Counted from the first letter of the stretch, positions 34,594-43,935 are shown. The stretch: DNA of 64,000 bases from Palsa-601 sp052146895 (GCA_052146895.1 JBKQLZ010000006.1:1-64000), one strand, 5' to 3'. Program-made: numbers and translations. The notes: generated by a model from the letters alone, not told the origin.

Positions 34594-36213
34594 ATGCCGG
34601 CTCAATGGAACTACGCAGACGTCTGGGAGCAGATCGCTGACCGCTTCGGCGACTCTCCCGCCCTTTTGCACGGCTCGACGACGCTCACCTGGCACGATCT
34701 CGACCGTCGTGCCGACGGGATCGCAGCTGTCCTGCTCGAGTCCGGCCTGCAGCGACAGGACAAGGTCGCTCAGTACTGCCGCAACCGTCCCGAGTACCTC
34801 GAGTCGATGCTGGCGGCTTTCAAGGCGTCCCTCGTGCCAGTCAACACTAACTTCCGCTACGGCGACGAGGAGCTCGAGTACCTCTGGACAGACTCCGACA
34901 CCGTTGCTGTCGTGTTCGACGCCGAGTTCACCGACACCTGTGACCGACTGCGTAAGACACTCCCAGCCATCAGGGCATGGATCCGCGTGTCCGAGCCGGG
35001 CGATGACTGCCCTGACTGGGCGATCGCGTACCACGACGCGGCTGGGTCCGCCGCGGCCGACCACAGGACGAGGGCGCCCTGGGGGCGCTCCGGAGACGAC
35101 CTGAACCTGCTCTACACGGGCGGGACGACCGGCATGCCCAAAGGGGTCATGTGGCCCCAGCACGACTTCTTCCTGATGATCGAGCGCCAGTACGGCCGCA
35201 TGCCGCCCGAGGAGGCCGATCTCGACGAATACCTCGGCCGGATCAACAAACCAGGTCCCCGCGTGCTCCCGGGCCCGCCCCTCATGCACGGCACTGCATG
35301 CTGGTTCGCGATGGCAGCGCTCTCGGCTGCGGGCTCGGTCGTCACCTTGACCAAGCCTCACTTCGACGCTGTCGAGCTCCTCGACACGGTTGTCGACCGG
35401 CAGGCCAAGGGTGTGTGCATCGTGGGCGACCCTTTCGCCAAGCCGATCCTCGCGGAGCTCGACGCCCATCCCGGTCGTTGGGATCTCGGGCACGTCCGGC
35501 TCATCATGTCGTCGGGAGCGATGCTGTCGCGAGACAGCAAGGAGCGCTTGATCCGCCATGCGACGGGCGCCCGCGTCGTCGACGGCCTCGGCAGCTCGGA
35601 GTCAGGCTCGCTCGGAACTGCGGTCACGACGAGCCCTGACGAGGCAGCGACCGCCCGGTTCAAGCTCGGTGACAACGTGAGAGTCGTCGATGACAACGGT
35701 GAGGACGTCGTGCCCGGCTCGGGCACATCAGGGCGCCTCGCAGTAGGCGGCCACCTACCTCTCGGCTACTACGGCGACCCCGAGAAGACGGCCTCGACGT
35801 TCGTCACCATCGCCGGGCGTCGCTACGTCATCGCCGGCGACTGGGCGACGGTCGACCTGGACGGCACGATCACGCTCCTCGGCCGCGGCTCGGGCTGCAT
35901 CAACACGGCCGGGGAGAAGGTGTTCCCCGAAGAGGTCGAGGAGGTCCTGAAGCACGCGCTGGGCGTGCACGATGCATCGGTTGTGGGTGTGCCCGACGAG
36001 CGCTTCGGCGAGGCGGTCGTGGCGCTCGTGGAGTTGGATCCGGATTCGGCCTTCGACGAGCCGGCGCTCATCGCCCACTGCAAGTCACACCTGGCTTCGT
36101 ACAAGGCGCCGAAGGCCGTAGTGCGCGTCCAGTCCGTCGCGCGCCACGCCAACGGCAAGATGGACTACCCCGCCATGAAAGAAGAGGCCCTCACTCGGCT
36201 CAAGCGGTCGTAG
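34594..36213 (+). CDS. Acyl-CoA synthetase (FadD type)
   Basis: The 539-residue AMP-forming ligase activates a carboxylic acid as a CoA thioester. It has the P-loop LLYTGGTTGMPKG, a GLGSSESG segment in the A5 region, GDWATVDLDG (A7), a hinge GRGSGCINTAGEKV and the catalytic Lys in NGKMDYP. The opening WNYADVWEQIADRFGD and NTNFRYGDEELEYLW resemble the FadD19/FadD17 group of actinobacteria, known for steroid side chains; this is a resemblance only. The start could be GTG 34582 or ATG 34594. Its end overlaps the convergent MFS gene by 14 bp. Confidence 0.9.
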   Translation: MPAQWNYADVWEQIADRFGDSPALLHGSTTLTWHDLDRRADGIAAVLLESGLQRQDKVAQYCRNRPEYLESMLAAFKASLVPVNTNFRYGDEELEYLWTDSDTVAVVFDAEFTDTCDRLRKTLPAIRAWIRVSEPGDDCPDWAIAYHDAAGSAAADHRTRAPWGRSGDDLNLLYTGGTTGMPKGVMWPQHDFFLMIERQYGRMPPEEADLDEYLGRINKPGPRVLPGPPLMHGTACWFAMAALSAAGSVVTLTKPHFDAVELLDTVVDRQAKGVCIVGDPFAKPILAELDAHPGRWDLGHVRLIMSSGAMLSRDSKERLIRHATGARVVDGLGSSESGSLGTAVTTSPDEAATARFKLGDNVRVVDDNGEDVVPGSGTSGRLAVGGHLPLGYYGDPEKTASTFVTIAGRRYVIAGDWATVDLDGTITLLGRGSGCINTAGEKVFPEEVEEVLKHALGVHDASVVGVPDERFGEAVVALVELDPDSAFDEPALIAHCKSHLASYKAPKAVVRVQSVARHANGKMDYPAMKEEALTRLKRS

Positions 36214-37675
36214 CGGCTTCCGATACCAACGCTGGCGCTTCGTCGGTGCCGAACCTCTGCGCGGTCCTCACCGCCGTGCCACGCGCCAAACGCGACGTCG
36301 TGATGATGCCGAGGAGCAACACGAAGACGCCGCACGACGTGATCAACCACCATCCTGCGTGGGTCGCCTGCGGGAACCCACCAGAGACCGTGCCGTCGAC
36401 GAGCCCGCTGGCAGCGAGCGCGCCCACGAGGGCGACCCCGAGCGACCCTCCGACCTGCCGGCTCGTCGACGCGACGGCGCTCGCGACGCCAGCCTGGCTC
36501 GCAGGCATCCCGGATACTGCTGTGTTCGTGATGGGGGCGTTCACGACACCGAAGCCGATGCCAAAGATCACGTACGCTACGAAAAGGCGCGAGAAGGACG
36601 TCACCGGTGTGAGACCCGTTAGGAGGAAACTGCCGGCGGCGATGCCAATGCCTCCGACGCAGAGAGACGGCCTCGGGCCCGCCCGGCCGACGATGCGGCC
36701 CGAGATCGGCGACATGAGGATCGTCATACCGGCCATCGGGAGCGTGTCGAGACCGGCGTGCAGGGCCGACAGGTGCCGCACCTCCTGTAGGTACAACGTG
36801 TTGAGGAACAAGAAGCCACTGAATCCGACGAATGAGGCGACAGCGATGAGAGTTGCGCCGGAGAACGGAGCGCTCTTGAAGAAGCGCACCTCGATCAACG
36901 GCTCCCGCCTCCTTCCCTCGTACGCGATGAGAGCCACGAGGCTCGCCGCAGAGACGGCGAACAGCGTCGCGATGAGTGGCGATCCCCAGCCGCGCCGAGG
37001 TCCCTCAATGATCCCGTACGTGAGCGTTGCGAGCAGCACGATCACGATGAGCTGGCCGACGGGATCGAGCCCGCGGGCTTTCGGCGCCCTCGACTCGCGC
37101 ACGAATGCAGCGGTCAGAATCACGGCGGCAACACCGACCGGGATGTTGACCCAGAAGATCGAGCGCCACCCGATCCCTTGCACGAGCACGCCGCCGAGGA
37201 CGGGGCCGAGCGCCATGCTGACTCCGACGACAGCTCCCCATACACCGATCGCCTGCGCCCGCTCGCGAGGATCGTCGAAGGTGTTCCGGATGATCGACAT
37301 GGCGACAGGATTGAGCATGGACCCCCCGACGGCCTGCACCATCCGGAAGATCACGAGCCAGGTCAGGGTGGGTGCGAGACTGCACGCGAGGGATCCGAGA
37401 GTGAACACCACGAGACCGATCTGGAAGACCTTGCGACGACCGATCCGATCTGCCGTCGAACCGGCGAGCATGAGCAGGCTCGCAAGTACGAGCGTGTACG
37501 CATCTACGGTCCACTGCAGTCCGGATACCTGCGCGTGAAGCTGCTTTCCAATCGACGGGAGCGCGACGTTGACGATCGTGTTGTCGAGCCCGACGATGAA
37601 CAGGCTGAGGCAGCAGATCAGGAGAACGCCGAGACGGCGCGCCCGCGACAGTTCTCCCACCGCGTCGCGGGTCAC
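36200..37675 (-). CDS. MFS exporter, DHA2 (EmrB/QacA) family
   Basis: This 491-residue 14-span exporter has DNTIVNVALPSIGKQL in span 1, STADRIGRRKVF as motif A and GVSMALGPVLGGVL as motif C. It is a proton-coupled exporter of unknown substrate. The GTG start is divergent from the GT-C-like membrane protein, leaving almost no intergenic DNA. The 3' end overlaps the acyl-CoA synthetase gene on the other strand. Confidence 0.9.
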   Translation of the reverse strand: MTRDAVGELSRARRLGVLLICCLSLFIVGLDNTIVNVALPSIGKQLHAQVSGLQWTVDAYTLVLASLLMLAGSTADRIGRRKVFQIGLVVFTLGSLACSLAPTLTWLVIFRMVQAVGGSMLNPVAMSIIRNTFDDPRERAQAIGVWGAVVGVSMALGPVLGGVLVQGIGWRSIFWVNIPVGVAAVILTAAFVRESRAPKARGLDPVGQLIVIVLLATLTYGIIEGPRRGWGSPLIATLFAVSAASLVALIAYEGRRREPLIEVRFFKSAPFSGATLIAVASFVGFSGFLFLNTLYLQEVRHLSALHAGLDTLPMAGMTILMSPISGRIVGRAGPRPSLCVGGIGIAAGSFLLTGLTPVTSFSRLFVAYVIFGIGFGVVNAPITNTAVSGMPASQAGVASAVASTSRQVGGSLGVALVGALAASGLVDGTVSGGFPQATHAGWWLITSCGVFVLLLGIITTSRLARGTAVRTAQRFGTDEAPALVSEAATTA

Positions 37676-37693
37676 CTAGCTGTTCTCGGCATA

Positions 37694-39550
37694 TTGGGCG
37701 TTCTGTCGGTCTGGATGTTCGCGCGTGTCTGGGTGACGGGAAGCCCTACGAGCACCCTCTTGTGCCAGTGCGGGGACCCGGGGCAGGCGGTCTGGTTCAT
37801 GGCGTGGGTGCCGTACGCGATCACTCACGCTCACAATCCTCTCTTCACCAACCGGATGATCTCAGGACAAGGCGGTGCGAACCTGCTCGAGAGCACCTCG
37901 TACCTCCTGCCGTCATTTCTACTGTCGCCGATCACGTGGCTGTTCGGCGCGACCGCATCGTTCAACGTCGCCGAGACGATCGCACCGATCCTCTCGGGCT
38001 GGGCGATGTACCTCGCCACAGTGCGCCTCACGACGCGGTGGCTGCCGAGAGCCGCAGCGGCGGTCTTCTGGGCTTTCTCGCCGCACATCGTCGGGTCCGA
38101 GGTGTACGGGCATCTCAACTTCACGTGGATGTACTTCCCTCCGCTGTTCTTTCTCTGCGTTTACGAGCTCGCCGCGGGCAAGCGGCTCAAACCGGTGACG
38201 ATCGGCCCGTTGCTCGGGGTGCTTGTCGTCGCGCAGTTCTTCACAGGCACCGAGCCTCTGTTGATCACGACGATTGTGGCAACGGTCGGACTTGCGTGCG
38301 CCTTGGCGATGGCACCGAAGGCAGCATGGGCCGAGCGCAAGCGGATCCTCACCGGTCTTGGCGTTGCCGTCGGTCTCGCCTTCGTGGTGCTCGCCTACCC
38401 GCTCTGGTACCTCACGAAAGGCCCTCGCCATGTGATCGGATCGCCCTGGCCGGCGATCAACAACCTCGGCAACCAGCTCTCGGCGATCGTCAAACCTGGG
38501 AACGGCGTTCACTCGGCGTCGGTCTTCACCGAGATCGGCGGCTACTACGGGCCCGCGGGGCCCTCCGGTGCTTACCTCGGCATCTGGCTCCTCGCCTTCC
38601 TCGCTGCGTCGCTACCGGTGTTCGTGATCCTCCGGCGGCGCATCGCCTTGCCGCTTCTCGTGAGCGGGGGGGTGAGCTGGTTGTGCTCGCTCGGTGCGTT
38701 TCTCACCCCGATCTCGGCGAATTCCGTGCACTGGTGGCTGCCCTGGCGCTACATCAACTCCTGGCCACTAATCGACAAGATCGGACCGCAACGCTTCGCG
38801 TTCATGACCGCCGCCTGCGCCATCTTGCTGTTCGCCCTAGCCCTCGACAGCTGGGTCACGGTGCTGACACCACCGGTCAGCCGGCTACGTCTTCATCCCC
38901 GCGCGCTCACGGCCGGTTCGAGCGTCATCATGTTGGCGATCGTCGCGGTCGTAGGGCTCCCGGTCGCCGAGAACTACACGTTCCCGCTCACGATGCTCTC
39001 GGAGCAGGTGCCGGCGTGGTTCCGCACCACCGCTCGGACACTTCCACCGCAGACCTCGATCCTCACCTATCCCTACGCTTCGTCCGCTGCGCCGGACGCG
39101 ATGTACTGGCAGGCGTATGACGGGTTAAGTTTTGCCCTCGTCGGCGGGCGGGCGCTCATCCCCGGCGCCGACGGGAAGCACTCCCAGCACGTCGACCCGT
39201 TGCGCGGGAGCTACGCGCTTTTGACAAACGACTCGTGGGGGATCAACGCGCCGCCGATGCCAACAAGGTCGGAGGTACAGGCGCTGAGGTCATCGCTGCA
39301 CTCGTGGCAGGTCGACGTCGTCGTGGACGTCCCGGAAGGACGCGCACCCGCGTGGGCCCTGCTCCTGTTCTCCGAGGCGACCGGCAGGTTGCCGCAGTTC
39401 CAGCACGGTGCCGCGGTCTGGACAGTTGCGCGGGAGGCGGCCGCCCCGGTGTGGCTCTCGGCCGGAGTGGCAAGGCACTGCATCATTCAGCTGCAGTCTC
39501 TTGCCGGTCTAGAGAACGCGGACGCTTGCCTGGCCGGTGACTTCGGCTAA
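37694..39550 (+). CDS. Large GT-C-like membrane protein
   Basis: The protein of about 618 residues has ten or more spans and a C-terminal extracytoplasmic domain of roughly 190 residues. Short loops such as HAHNPLFTNRMISGQGGANLL and FSPHIVGSEVYGHLNFTW recall lipid-linked-sugar glycosyltransferases of the GT-C/YfhO type, though no clear catalytic DD or DxD in the first loop stands out. The start is uncertain: TTG 37694 keeps most of the first span, ATG 37715 loses it, and anything upstream lies inside the MFS gene. The stop overlaps the convergent GNAT stop by 4 bp. Confidence 0.65.
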   Translation: MGVLSVWMFARVWVTGSPTSTLLCQCGDPGQAVWFMAWVPYAITHAHNPLFTNRMISGQGGANLLESTSYLLPSFLLSPITWLFGATASFNVAETIAPILSGWAMYLATVRLTTRWLPRAAAAVFWAFSPHIVGSEVYGHLNFTWMYFPPLFFLCVYELAAGKRLKPVTIGPLLGVLVVAQFFTGTEPLLITTIVATVGLACALAMAPKAAWAERKRILTGLGVAVGLAFVVLAYPLWYLTKGPRHVIGSPWPAINNLGNQLSAIVKPGNGVHSASVFTEIGGYYGPAGPSGAYLGIWLLAFLAASLPVFVILRRRIALPLLVSGGVSWLCSLGAFLTPISANSVHWWLPWRYINSWPLIDKIGPQRFAFMTAACAILLFALALDSWVTVLTPPVSRLRLHPRALTAGSSVIMLAIVAVVGLPVAENYTFPLTMLSEQVPAWFRTTARTLPPQTSILTYPYASSAAPDAMYWQAYDGLSFALVGGRALIPGADGKHSQHVDPLRGSYALLTNDSWGINAPPMPTRSEVQALRSSLHSWQVDVVVDVPEGRAPAWALLLFSEATGRLPQFQHGAAVWTVAREAAAPVWLSAGVARHCIIQLQSLAGLENADACLAGDFG

Positions 39551-40179
39551 CTCCTGAGCAGGACGTCGTCGATAGGCGGGCGTCGCAAGGGCCACTTCGC
39601 ACGCGTGATCCGCCACCTGCAGTCGATGCCCTCGTCACCCGGGGCTCTCGCGTCGGGATCGGCCGGTCGTTCCTCGATCAGCTCGAAGCCCAACCGGCGA
39701 GGAACCCCACCACTTCGGTGATTTGCCCGGTCGTGCCAGATCTCGACTGCATCGGTGCGCTCGTTCTGAAACGCGAACTCGGTCAGCAGATAGGACGCGA
39801 GCGTGGCGACGCCACGGCCGGTGAACGACCGGTGCACCCAGTAGCCGATCTCGAGCAGGCCCGGCTCGCGGCGCTGGTGGAGCCCCGCGCTCCCGGCCAC
39901 AGCCCCGTCCACGAATACCCCAACGGTCCAGTCGGTGCCCTGCTTGGCTTCGCGGGCCCATCGCTCGATACGTATCACGCGGTCGTCGAAAGAGACCGGT
40001 TCGAGCGCGACCCACGGCATGAAGGGCCGGAGGTGATCGAGACTCTCCAAGATCGCGCGCTCGAAATCATCGACATCGTCGGTGTCCCATGACCGGAGAA
40101 CGAGTGACCCTGCACGGAGCTCTCCGGGGACAGCGAGCCGGATTGGCTTCAAGCCGTCGGTATTGCTCGGGTGACCCAA
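39547..40179 (-). CDS. GNAT acetyltransferase, RimJ/RimL type
   Basis: The TTG at 40179 has a strong GGGGAGG site six bases upstream, giving 210 residues; an ATG-like start is not available in frame. The domain runs from LVLRSWDTDDVDDF through EIGYWVHRSFTGRGVATLAS, a typical motif A with RGVAT, to HDRANHRSGGVPRRLGFELI. RimJ/RimL relatives acetylate ribosomal protein N-termini or antibiotics; the target here is unknown. It lies 14 bp after the small membrane protein gene and is likely co-transcribed. Confidence 0.85.
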   Translation of the reverse strand: MGHPSNTDGLKPIRLAVPGELRAGSLVLRSWDTDDVDDFERAILESLDHLRPFMPWVALEPVSFDDRVIRIERWAREAKQGTDWTVGVFVDGAVAGSAGLHQRREPGLLEIGYWVHRSFTGRGVATLASYLLTEFAFQNERTDAVEIWHDRANHRSGGVPRRLGFELIEERPADPDARAPGDEGIDCRWRITRAKWPLRRPPIDDVLLRS

Positions 40180-40193
40180 CCGATCCTCCCCGG

Positions 40194-40559
40194 TCAAGCG
40201 ATTATCAGGAACAGAGCGGCCGGGATGCCGATGAGAAGAAACGCCATCTCGGCTCTCAGCGTGGCCTCCCACGTGCTCTTGTGCTCCATCTTCGAGTGCC
40301 AGGCCGCTATTGCTGAGACAGCCGGCCCTGCTACTCCGAGCAGTGCAAACATTCCCAGCCAGACAGGTCCGGTCGCATGATGAGTCTTCGCGTGAATGTC
40401 GTCGAGGGAGTCGGCGACCGAAGCGAGCACCTCGACGTAGAGACCGACAAGGATCACCGGAAGCAGCGCTATGGCTCCGAACGCTCCAGCCCTAGTCGGG
40501 CCTCGTTGCGCCTGCCCGGAGGCGACTGGCGCGGAGGACGGGGCACGTGAGGCAGCCAC
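40194..40559 (-). CDS. Small three-span membrane protein of unknown function
   Basis: The 121-residue product from GTG 40559 has spans at about 27-47, 63-84 and 98-118, with a conserved-looking DSLDDIHAKTHHATGPVW loop. I do not recognise a family. Alternative upstream starts are possible, but the added residues look like non-coding translation. It forms a two-gene unit with the GNAT gene. The 169 bp between it and tRNA-Asp hold no other gene. Confidence 0.6.
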   Translation of the reverse strand: MAASRAPSSAPVASGQAQRGPTRAGAFGAIALLPVILVGLYVEVLASVADSLDDIHAKTHHATGPVWLGMFALLGVAGPAVSAIAAWHSKMEHKSTWEATLRAEMAFLLIGIPAALFLIIA

Positions 40560-40728
40560 GGGTACATTCTCGCGTGAAGCGAGCAGCGCACGATCTCGGC
40601 CGCGTCCGCAGCACCAGCCGGGTCCGCACGATGCAAGTGACCGTCCACCGTCCCGCCCACCTGTCTGCCGACCCACCCTTCAGCCAGTAGGCTCTGCGAG
40701 CCGGGTGCCGGAAGGTGCTCGACGACTG

Positions 40729-40803
40729 GGACCTGTGGTGCAGCCTGGAGTGCACGCCGGCCTGTCAAGCCGGAGGTCGCGGGTTCAAATCCCGTCAGGT
40801 CCG
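40729..40803 (+). tRNA. tRNA-Asp (anticodon GTC)
   Basis: A 75-base cloverleaf: acceptor GGACCTG pairs with CAGGTCC, the anticodon stem GCCGG/CCGG-type helix encloses loop CTGTCAA with GTC at 40764-40766, and the T arm contains GGTTCAAAT. No CCA is encoded. It is 71 bp ahead of tRNA-Phe. Confidence 0.93.
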
Positions 40804-40874
40804 CCCATTCGTCGTCAGGTGCCCAGCTGACGAGCGCCTTTCTCATGACGCGGTACGCTCTCGGGCGACCACTA

Positions 40875-40947
40875 GGTCGGGTAGCTCAGTTGGTAGAGCG
40901 CGCGCCTGAAAAGCGCGAGGTCACCGGATCGATGCCGGTCCCGACCA
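40875..40947 (+). tRNA. tRNA-Phe (anticodon GAA), integration site of the element
   Basis: A 73-base cloverleaf: acceptor GGTCGGG pairs with CCCGACC, the anticodon loop CTGAAAA has GAA at 40908-40910, and the T arm is intact. Its 3' part from 40903 on is the attL copy of the 46-bp repeat, so the element restores a complete tRNA after insertion. Confidence 0.95.
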
Positions 40948-40948
40948 C
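40903..40948 (+). repeat. attL: 46-bp tRNA-Phe 3' repeat
   Basis: This runs from the anticodon stem of tRNA-Phe to one base past the discriminator and is identical at all 46 positions to 46209-46254. The flanking bases differ (G versus A on the left, A versus T on the right). Confidence 0.95.
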
Positions 40949-40976
40949 ACAGGAAATAGCCATCTACCAGGTATTT

Positions 40977-41046
40977 CGCGTCTAATTTTGTCGTTCGTCC
41001 AAGTGCTCGAAACAGGGCAGGACGCGCAAAAGACGCGAAAGACGCG
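40977..41046. repeat. GACGCG repeats at the left end of the element
   Basis: GACGCG occurs at 41021-41026, 41032-41037 and 41041-41046, 11 and 9 bp apart, in the context GACGCGMAAAGACGCG-like strings. An inverted copy (CGCGTC) sits at 40977-40982. Similar phased copies occur near the right end, so they are candidate arm-type sites for the integrase or an excision factor. The 235 bp between the tRNA and the integrase hold no other feature. Confidence 0.6.
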
Positions 41047-41182
41047 GCGTGACCCGCCTCAGCGAGGTTTCGGGGCAAACTGGTGGCAGCTGGCACCCTC
41101 GTGTGAGCCTCGGTCCAACGGACCCTCTCGTTCAGATCACTCCCCCGGCGTTTCGCGCCGTGGTTCATGGGAGGAGAGGCCG

Positions 41183-42337
41183 ATGGCCGAGCCAAAGCGA
41201 CTTCCGAGCGGACGCTGGAAGGTCCGCTACCGGGACCCATTGGGGCGCCCGCGAAGCAAAGTGTGCAACACGAAGGGCGAGGCGCGCGCCTACGTCGAGG
41301 AGATCGGTCACGCCGCGCGTCATCGCGAATGGATTGCTCCCGAGCTCGGACGGATGCTCCTTGCCGACTGGGTCGCGAAGTACATGTCCACCGTCGTCCA
41401 TCTCCGTCCGACGACGGTCTGCCTCTACGAGCGGGAGTTCGAGCACATCCTTCGACGCTTCGGTCAGACGCCACTGATCCAGCTCGAGCCGCTCGCAATC
41501 CAGGCGTGGCTCGCCGAGCTTCTCGCGGGCGACATGGCCGCTTCTTCGGTCCATCGAAAGTACCGACTGCTGCGCCGGACCCTCCAAGTAGCAGTGGAGA
41601 AGGGAGTCATTGCCAAGAACGCTTGCAACAGCGTCCAGCCGCCGCACGTGGAGCTGAACGAGATGCATTTCCTCCTTCCCGAGCAGGCCGTCGCACTCGC
41701 CGAGGCCATCGGCCCCTGGTACCGGACGTTCGTCTACACCGCGCTGGAGACGGGCATGCGCTGGAGCGAATTGGTCGGCCTTCGACGCTCCGGGGTCAAC
41801 CTGTTGCATCGCAGCATCGCTGTCACCGAACAGCTCGTGTTCATCGCCGGCGACCCGACGACCGGACGAGAGAAGCGATGGGTTCGACAGCGACCGAAGA
41901 CGCGGGCCGGTGTGCGATCGATCACCATCTCGCGCTTCCTCACCGAACGCCTGCAGGAGCAGCTCGCGGAGCGCTCCCAGCCGGGACAGGATGGACTGGT
42001 CTTCACCAACCAGCGCGGTAACGCGATCGGTGGTTCGATCTTCAACAAGCGGCACTGGCAGGCCGCCCGAGCGGCCGTCGGAGTCCCTGACCTCCGCTTT
42101 CACGACCTTCGCCACACGGCGGTCGCGCTGGCGATCGCCCAGGGCGCTCACCCGAAGGCGATCCAGCGGCGCATGGGTCACTCGACCATCAACATGACCC
42201 TTGATCGGTACGGCCACCTGTTCCCCGAGTTGGACGAGCAGATCGCCAAAGATTTGGACGGCGTTCTTCGCATTGCCTACTCGGCTCAACCGGATCGAAG
42301 TGCCGTCTCGACCCTCTCCCGAGCAAACGCTGAGTGA
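41183..42337 (+). CDS. int: Tyrosine site-specific integrase
   Basis: The ATG at 41183 follows GGGAGGAGAGG and gives 384 residues. The order is a short N-terminal arm-binding-like region with RWKVRYRDPLGRPRSK, a SAM-like core-binding domain (about 58-145), and a catalytic domain with Arg193 (TGMRWSELVGLR), Lys239, the HxxR box at His307-Arg310 (HDLRHTA), His333 and nucleophile Tyr343 in LDRYGHLF. All catalytic residues are present. It lies directly beside the tRNA-Phe attL and should catalyse integration into that tRNA. A longer frame from 40988 includes non-coding att DNA. Confidence 0.95.
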   Translation: MAEPKRLPSGRWKVRYRDPLGRPRSKVCNTKGEARAYVEEIGHAARHREWIAPELGRMLLADWVAKYMSTVVHLRPTTVCLYEREFEHILRRFGQTPLIQLEPLAIQAWLAELLAGDMAASSVHRKYRLLRRTLQVAVEKGVIAKNACNSVQPPHVELNEMHFLLPEQAVALAEAIGPWYRTFVYTALETGMRWSELVGLRRSGVNLLHRSIAVTEQLVFIAGDPTTGREKRWVRQRPKTRAGVRSITISRFLTERLQEQLAERSQPGQDGLVFTNQRGNAIGGSIFNKRHWQAARAAVGVPDLRFHDLRHTAVALAIAQGAHPKAIQRRMGHSTINMTLDRYGHLFPELDEQIAKDLDGVLRIAYSAQPDRSAVSTLSRANAE

Positions 42338-42492
42338 GGTGCCGCGCTCCACTGGGCCGCTGAGCTAGAAGCTCGTGGCTTCCGCTCCAGGCCGACCGCC
42401 GAGGAAGCGTCGACCTTCAACAATAACGATCGGGGTAGCAACCCCGGCGAGGCCATCGAGCGCTTCTCGAGTCGCCGTCGTACGCTCAGACA

Positions 42493-43179
42493 ATGGCTCA
42501 GTCGCAGGTAGAGACACATACGGCGGCTGTGGTTGCGAGCGTGCGAGCGAAACTCGGTCGTCGAGCTACTTGGCCCAAGTTTCCGGGCGGCTACCCCGGC
42601 GACATCGAGAGCGCCCTCATTGATGCCGTCTTCTCCTCACGCTATGCATACGACACCACGTACGGCCGAGGTCTCGGACCGAAGATGGCCCTTTGGCGCC
42701 AAGGCCGCGTACGCGGAACGAACGATCCGTCTCTTGGGGCACTCATCAGAGATATCGCAGCTAACGGACCCGCGTCCTGGGCTACCGCACATTTCACGAT
42801 GCATATTTCGGGACGGGGTAAATCCAAGCGACTCAAAGCCGAAGTCGTATTCGAGGCGGCGCACGCCCTTCGATGGCAGGGGTTCGATGTCGCCGCGGAT
42901 GTAACTCCTGCAAGGCTTTATGAATTCTTTGACATCTTGCAAGCAGTCGCCGGCATCGGCCTTCCGACGGCTCGATACATGTCAATGCTTCTTGGTTTCA
43001 AAGAAGTCAAGCCCGACCGGATGATCCACCGTTTTATCCACAGCTCTACCGGAGAATGGGTTGGTCACGCCAAAGCGATCGTAATAGCACGAATCACGAC
43101 CCGATCCTCAGGGGAGGGCCGCTCGCGTGACGAAAGAAAGATCAGCGCGAATGCTGCGCTTAGGCGGCTCACCGGATGA
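42493..43179 (+). CDS. HhH-GPD-like DNA-binding protein, element cargo
   Basis: The 228-residue protein contains VAGIGLPTARYMSMLLGF followed by VKPDRMIHRFI, which looks like the helix-hairpin-helix and catalytic-Asp segment of HhH-GPD base-excision glycosylases. The rest has a basic, aromatic N-terminal half (TYGRGLGPKMALWRQGRV). The four-Cys iron-sulphur cluster of endonuclease III is absent. It may act on modified or damaged DNA, but the family match rests on one motif region. DNA composition from about 42840 on is less GC-rich than the chromosome around it, consistent with acquisition. Confidence 0.5.
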   Translation: MAQSQVETHTAAVVASVRAKLGRRATWPKFPGGYPGDIESALIDAVFSSRYAYDTTYGRGLGPKMALWRQGRVRGTNDPSLGALIRDIAANGPASWATAHFTMHISGRGKSKRLKAEVVFEAAHALRWQGFDVAADVTPARLYEFFDILQAVAGIGLPTARYMSMLLGFKEVKPDRMIHRFIHSSTGEWVGHAKAIVIARITTRSSGEGRSRDERKISANAALRRLTG

Positions 43180-43303
43180 CGCACGGCTCGCCAACAAGGA
43201 GTTCCACGGAACCTCGTGGGCTCATCACAAGCATACGGTCGACAACCCGACATGAGGCGTCATTGCCGAGGGACGCGTCCCCGGCGCCGAGTAGAAATCA
43301 GCT

Positions 43304-43840
43304 GTGGAAGAACCTCTCCTGTATATCTTCGACGCCCTCAAGGTTCCCTATGGGCTGCTCTCATCGGAAGAATCGCGGATGCGGTCGGCGGCGTCTCAGC
43401 TACTGCGTCGAACTCCAGTAGCTGTGAACCTCCTGCGGATCGAGGAGGACCCAAAGAGTCAGATGACTGGCAAGCTGTGGGAAACGCTCGAGCCGATGTT
43501 GGACATCGCCGAATGCGTAATCACCTCCGTCGCCGAGGCCCTGGGTGAAGGCGCGCTCGATCCACTCATCGGCGGTTACCCGAATCCGAATCGAGCTCGT
43601 CCCCTGGACTCATTGCCCGAGTTGCAGCAACGGATCATTGAAAGAGTCGGACCGGCGCCTGGTTGGGAAGAGGCTGTCGAAACTCTTGACGATCTCTTCA
43701 AAGAAGCCGAGCATGATCCGACTGTCCTGCCAGAGGGGCTGAAAGCTGGGCCGTGGCCGACCATGATCATGTGGCAACTCATCGCCGAACTTTGCCGTTT
43801 GGCTGATCGTCCTGGCTGGCCGATAGCTGATAACAAGTAG
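43304..43840 (+). CDS. Hypothetical helical protein, element cargo
   Basis: The 178-residue acidic protein starts at a GTG and I do not recognise it. It is predicted mostly helical, with MEEPLLYIFDALKVPYGLLSSEE and LPELQQRIIERVGPAPGWEE-type segments, and has no signal peptide, span or nucleotide-binding motif. Codon use remains coherent over the whole frame and there is no competing frame of similar quality, so it is probably real. It sits between the HhH-GPD-like gene and the convergent kinase gene. Confidence 0.5.
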   Translation: MEEPLLYIFDALKVPYGLLSSEESRMRSAASQLLRRTPVAVNLLRIEEDPKSQMTGKLWETLEPMLDIAECVITSVAEALGEGALDPLIGGYPNPNRARPLDSLPELQQRIIERVGPAPGWEEAVETLDDLFKEAEHDPTVLPEGLKAGPWPTMIMWQLIAELCRLADRPGWPIADNK

Positions 43841-43935
43841 TGCCGCGACCGGTTACCTGCGCCGTGTGAGCAATGTCCAAGCCTGGCCCGACTCACGTTG
43901 GGCGTCACGGGGCTCGCTTCCATTCACCTATCTGC

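Noticed and set aside
37178..37693. Long N-terminal part of the GT-C-like protein
   Set aside because: It is antisense to the well-conserved MFS gene and reads as charged, low-similarity sequence.
41165..42352. 395-codon minus-strand frame opposite the integrase
   Set aside because: It is a shadow of the integrase gene; no domain signature.
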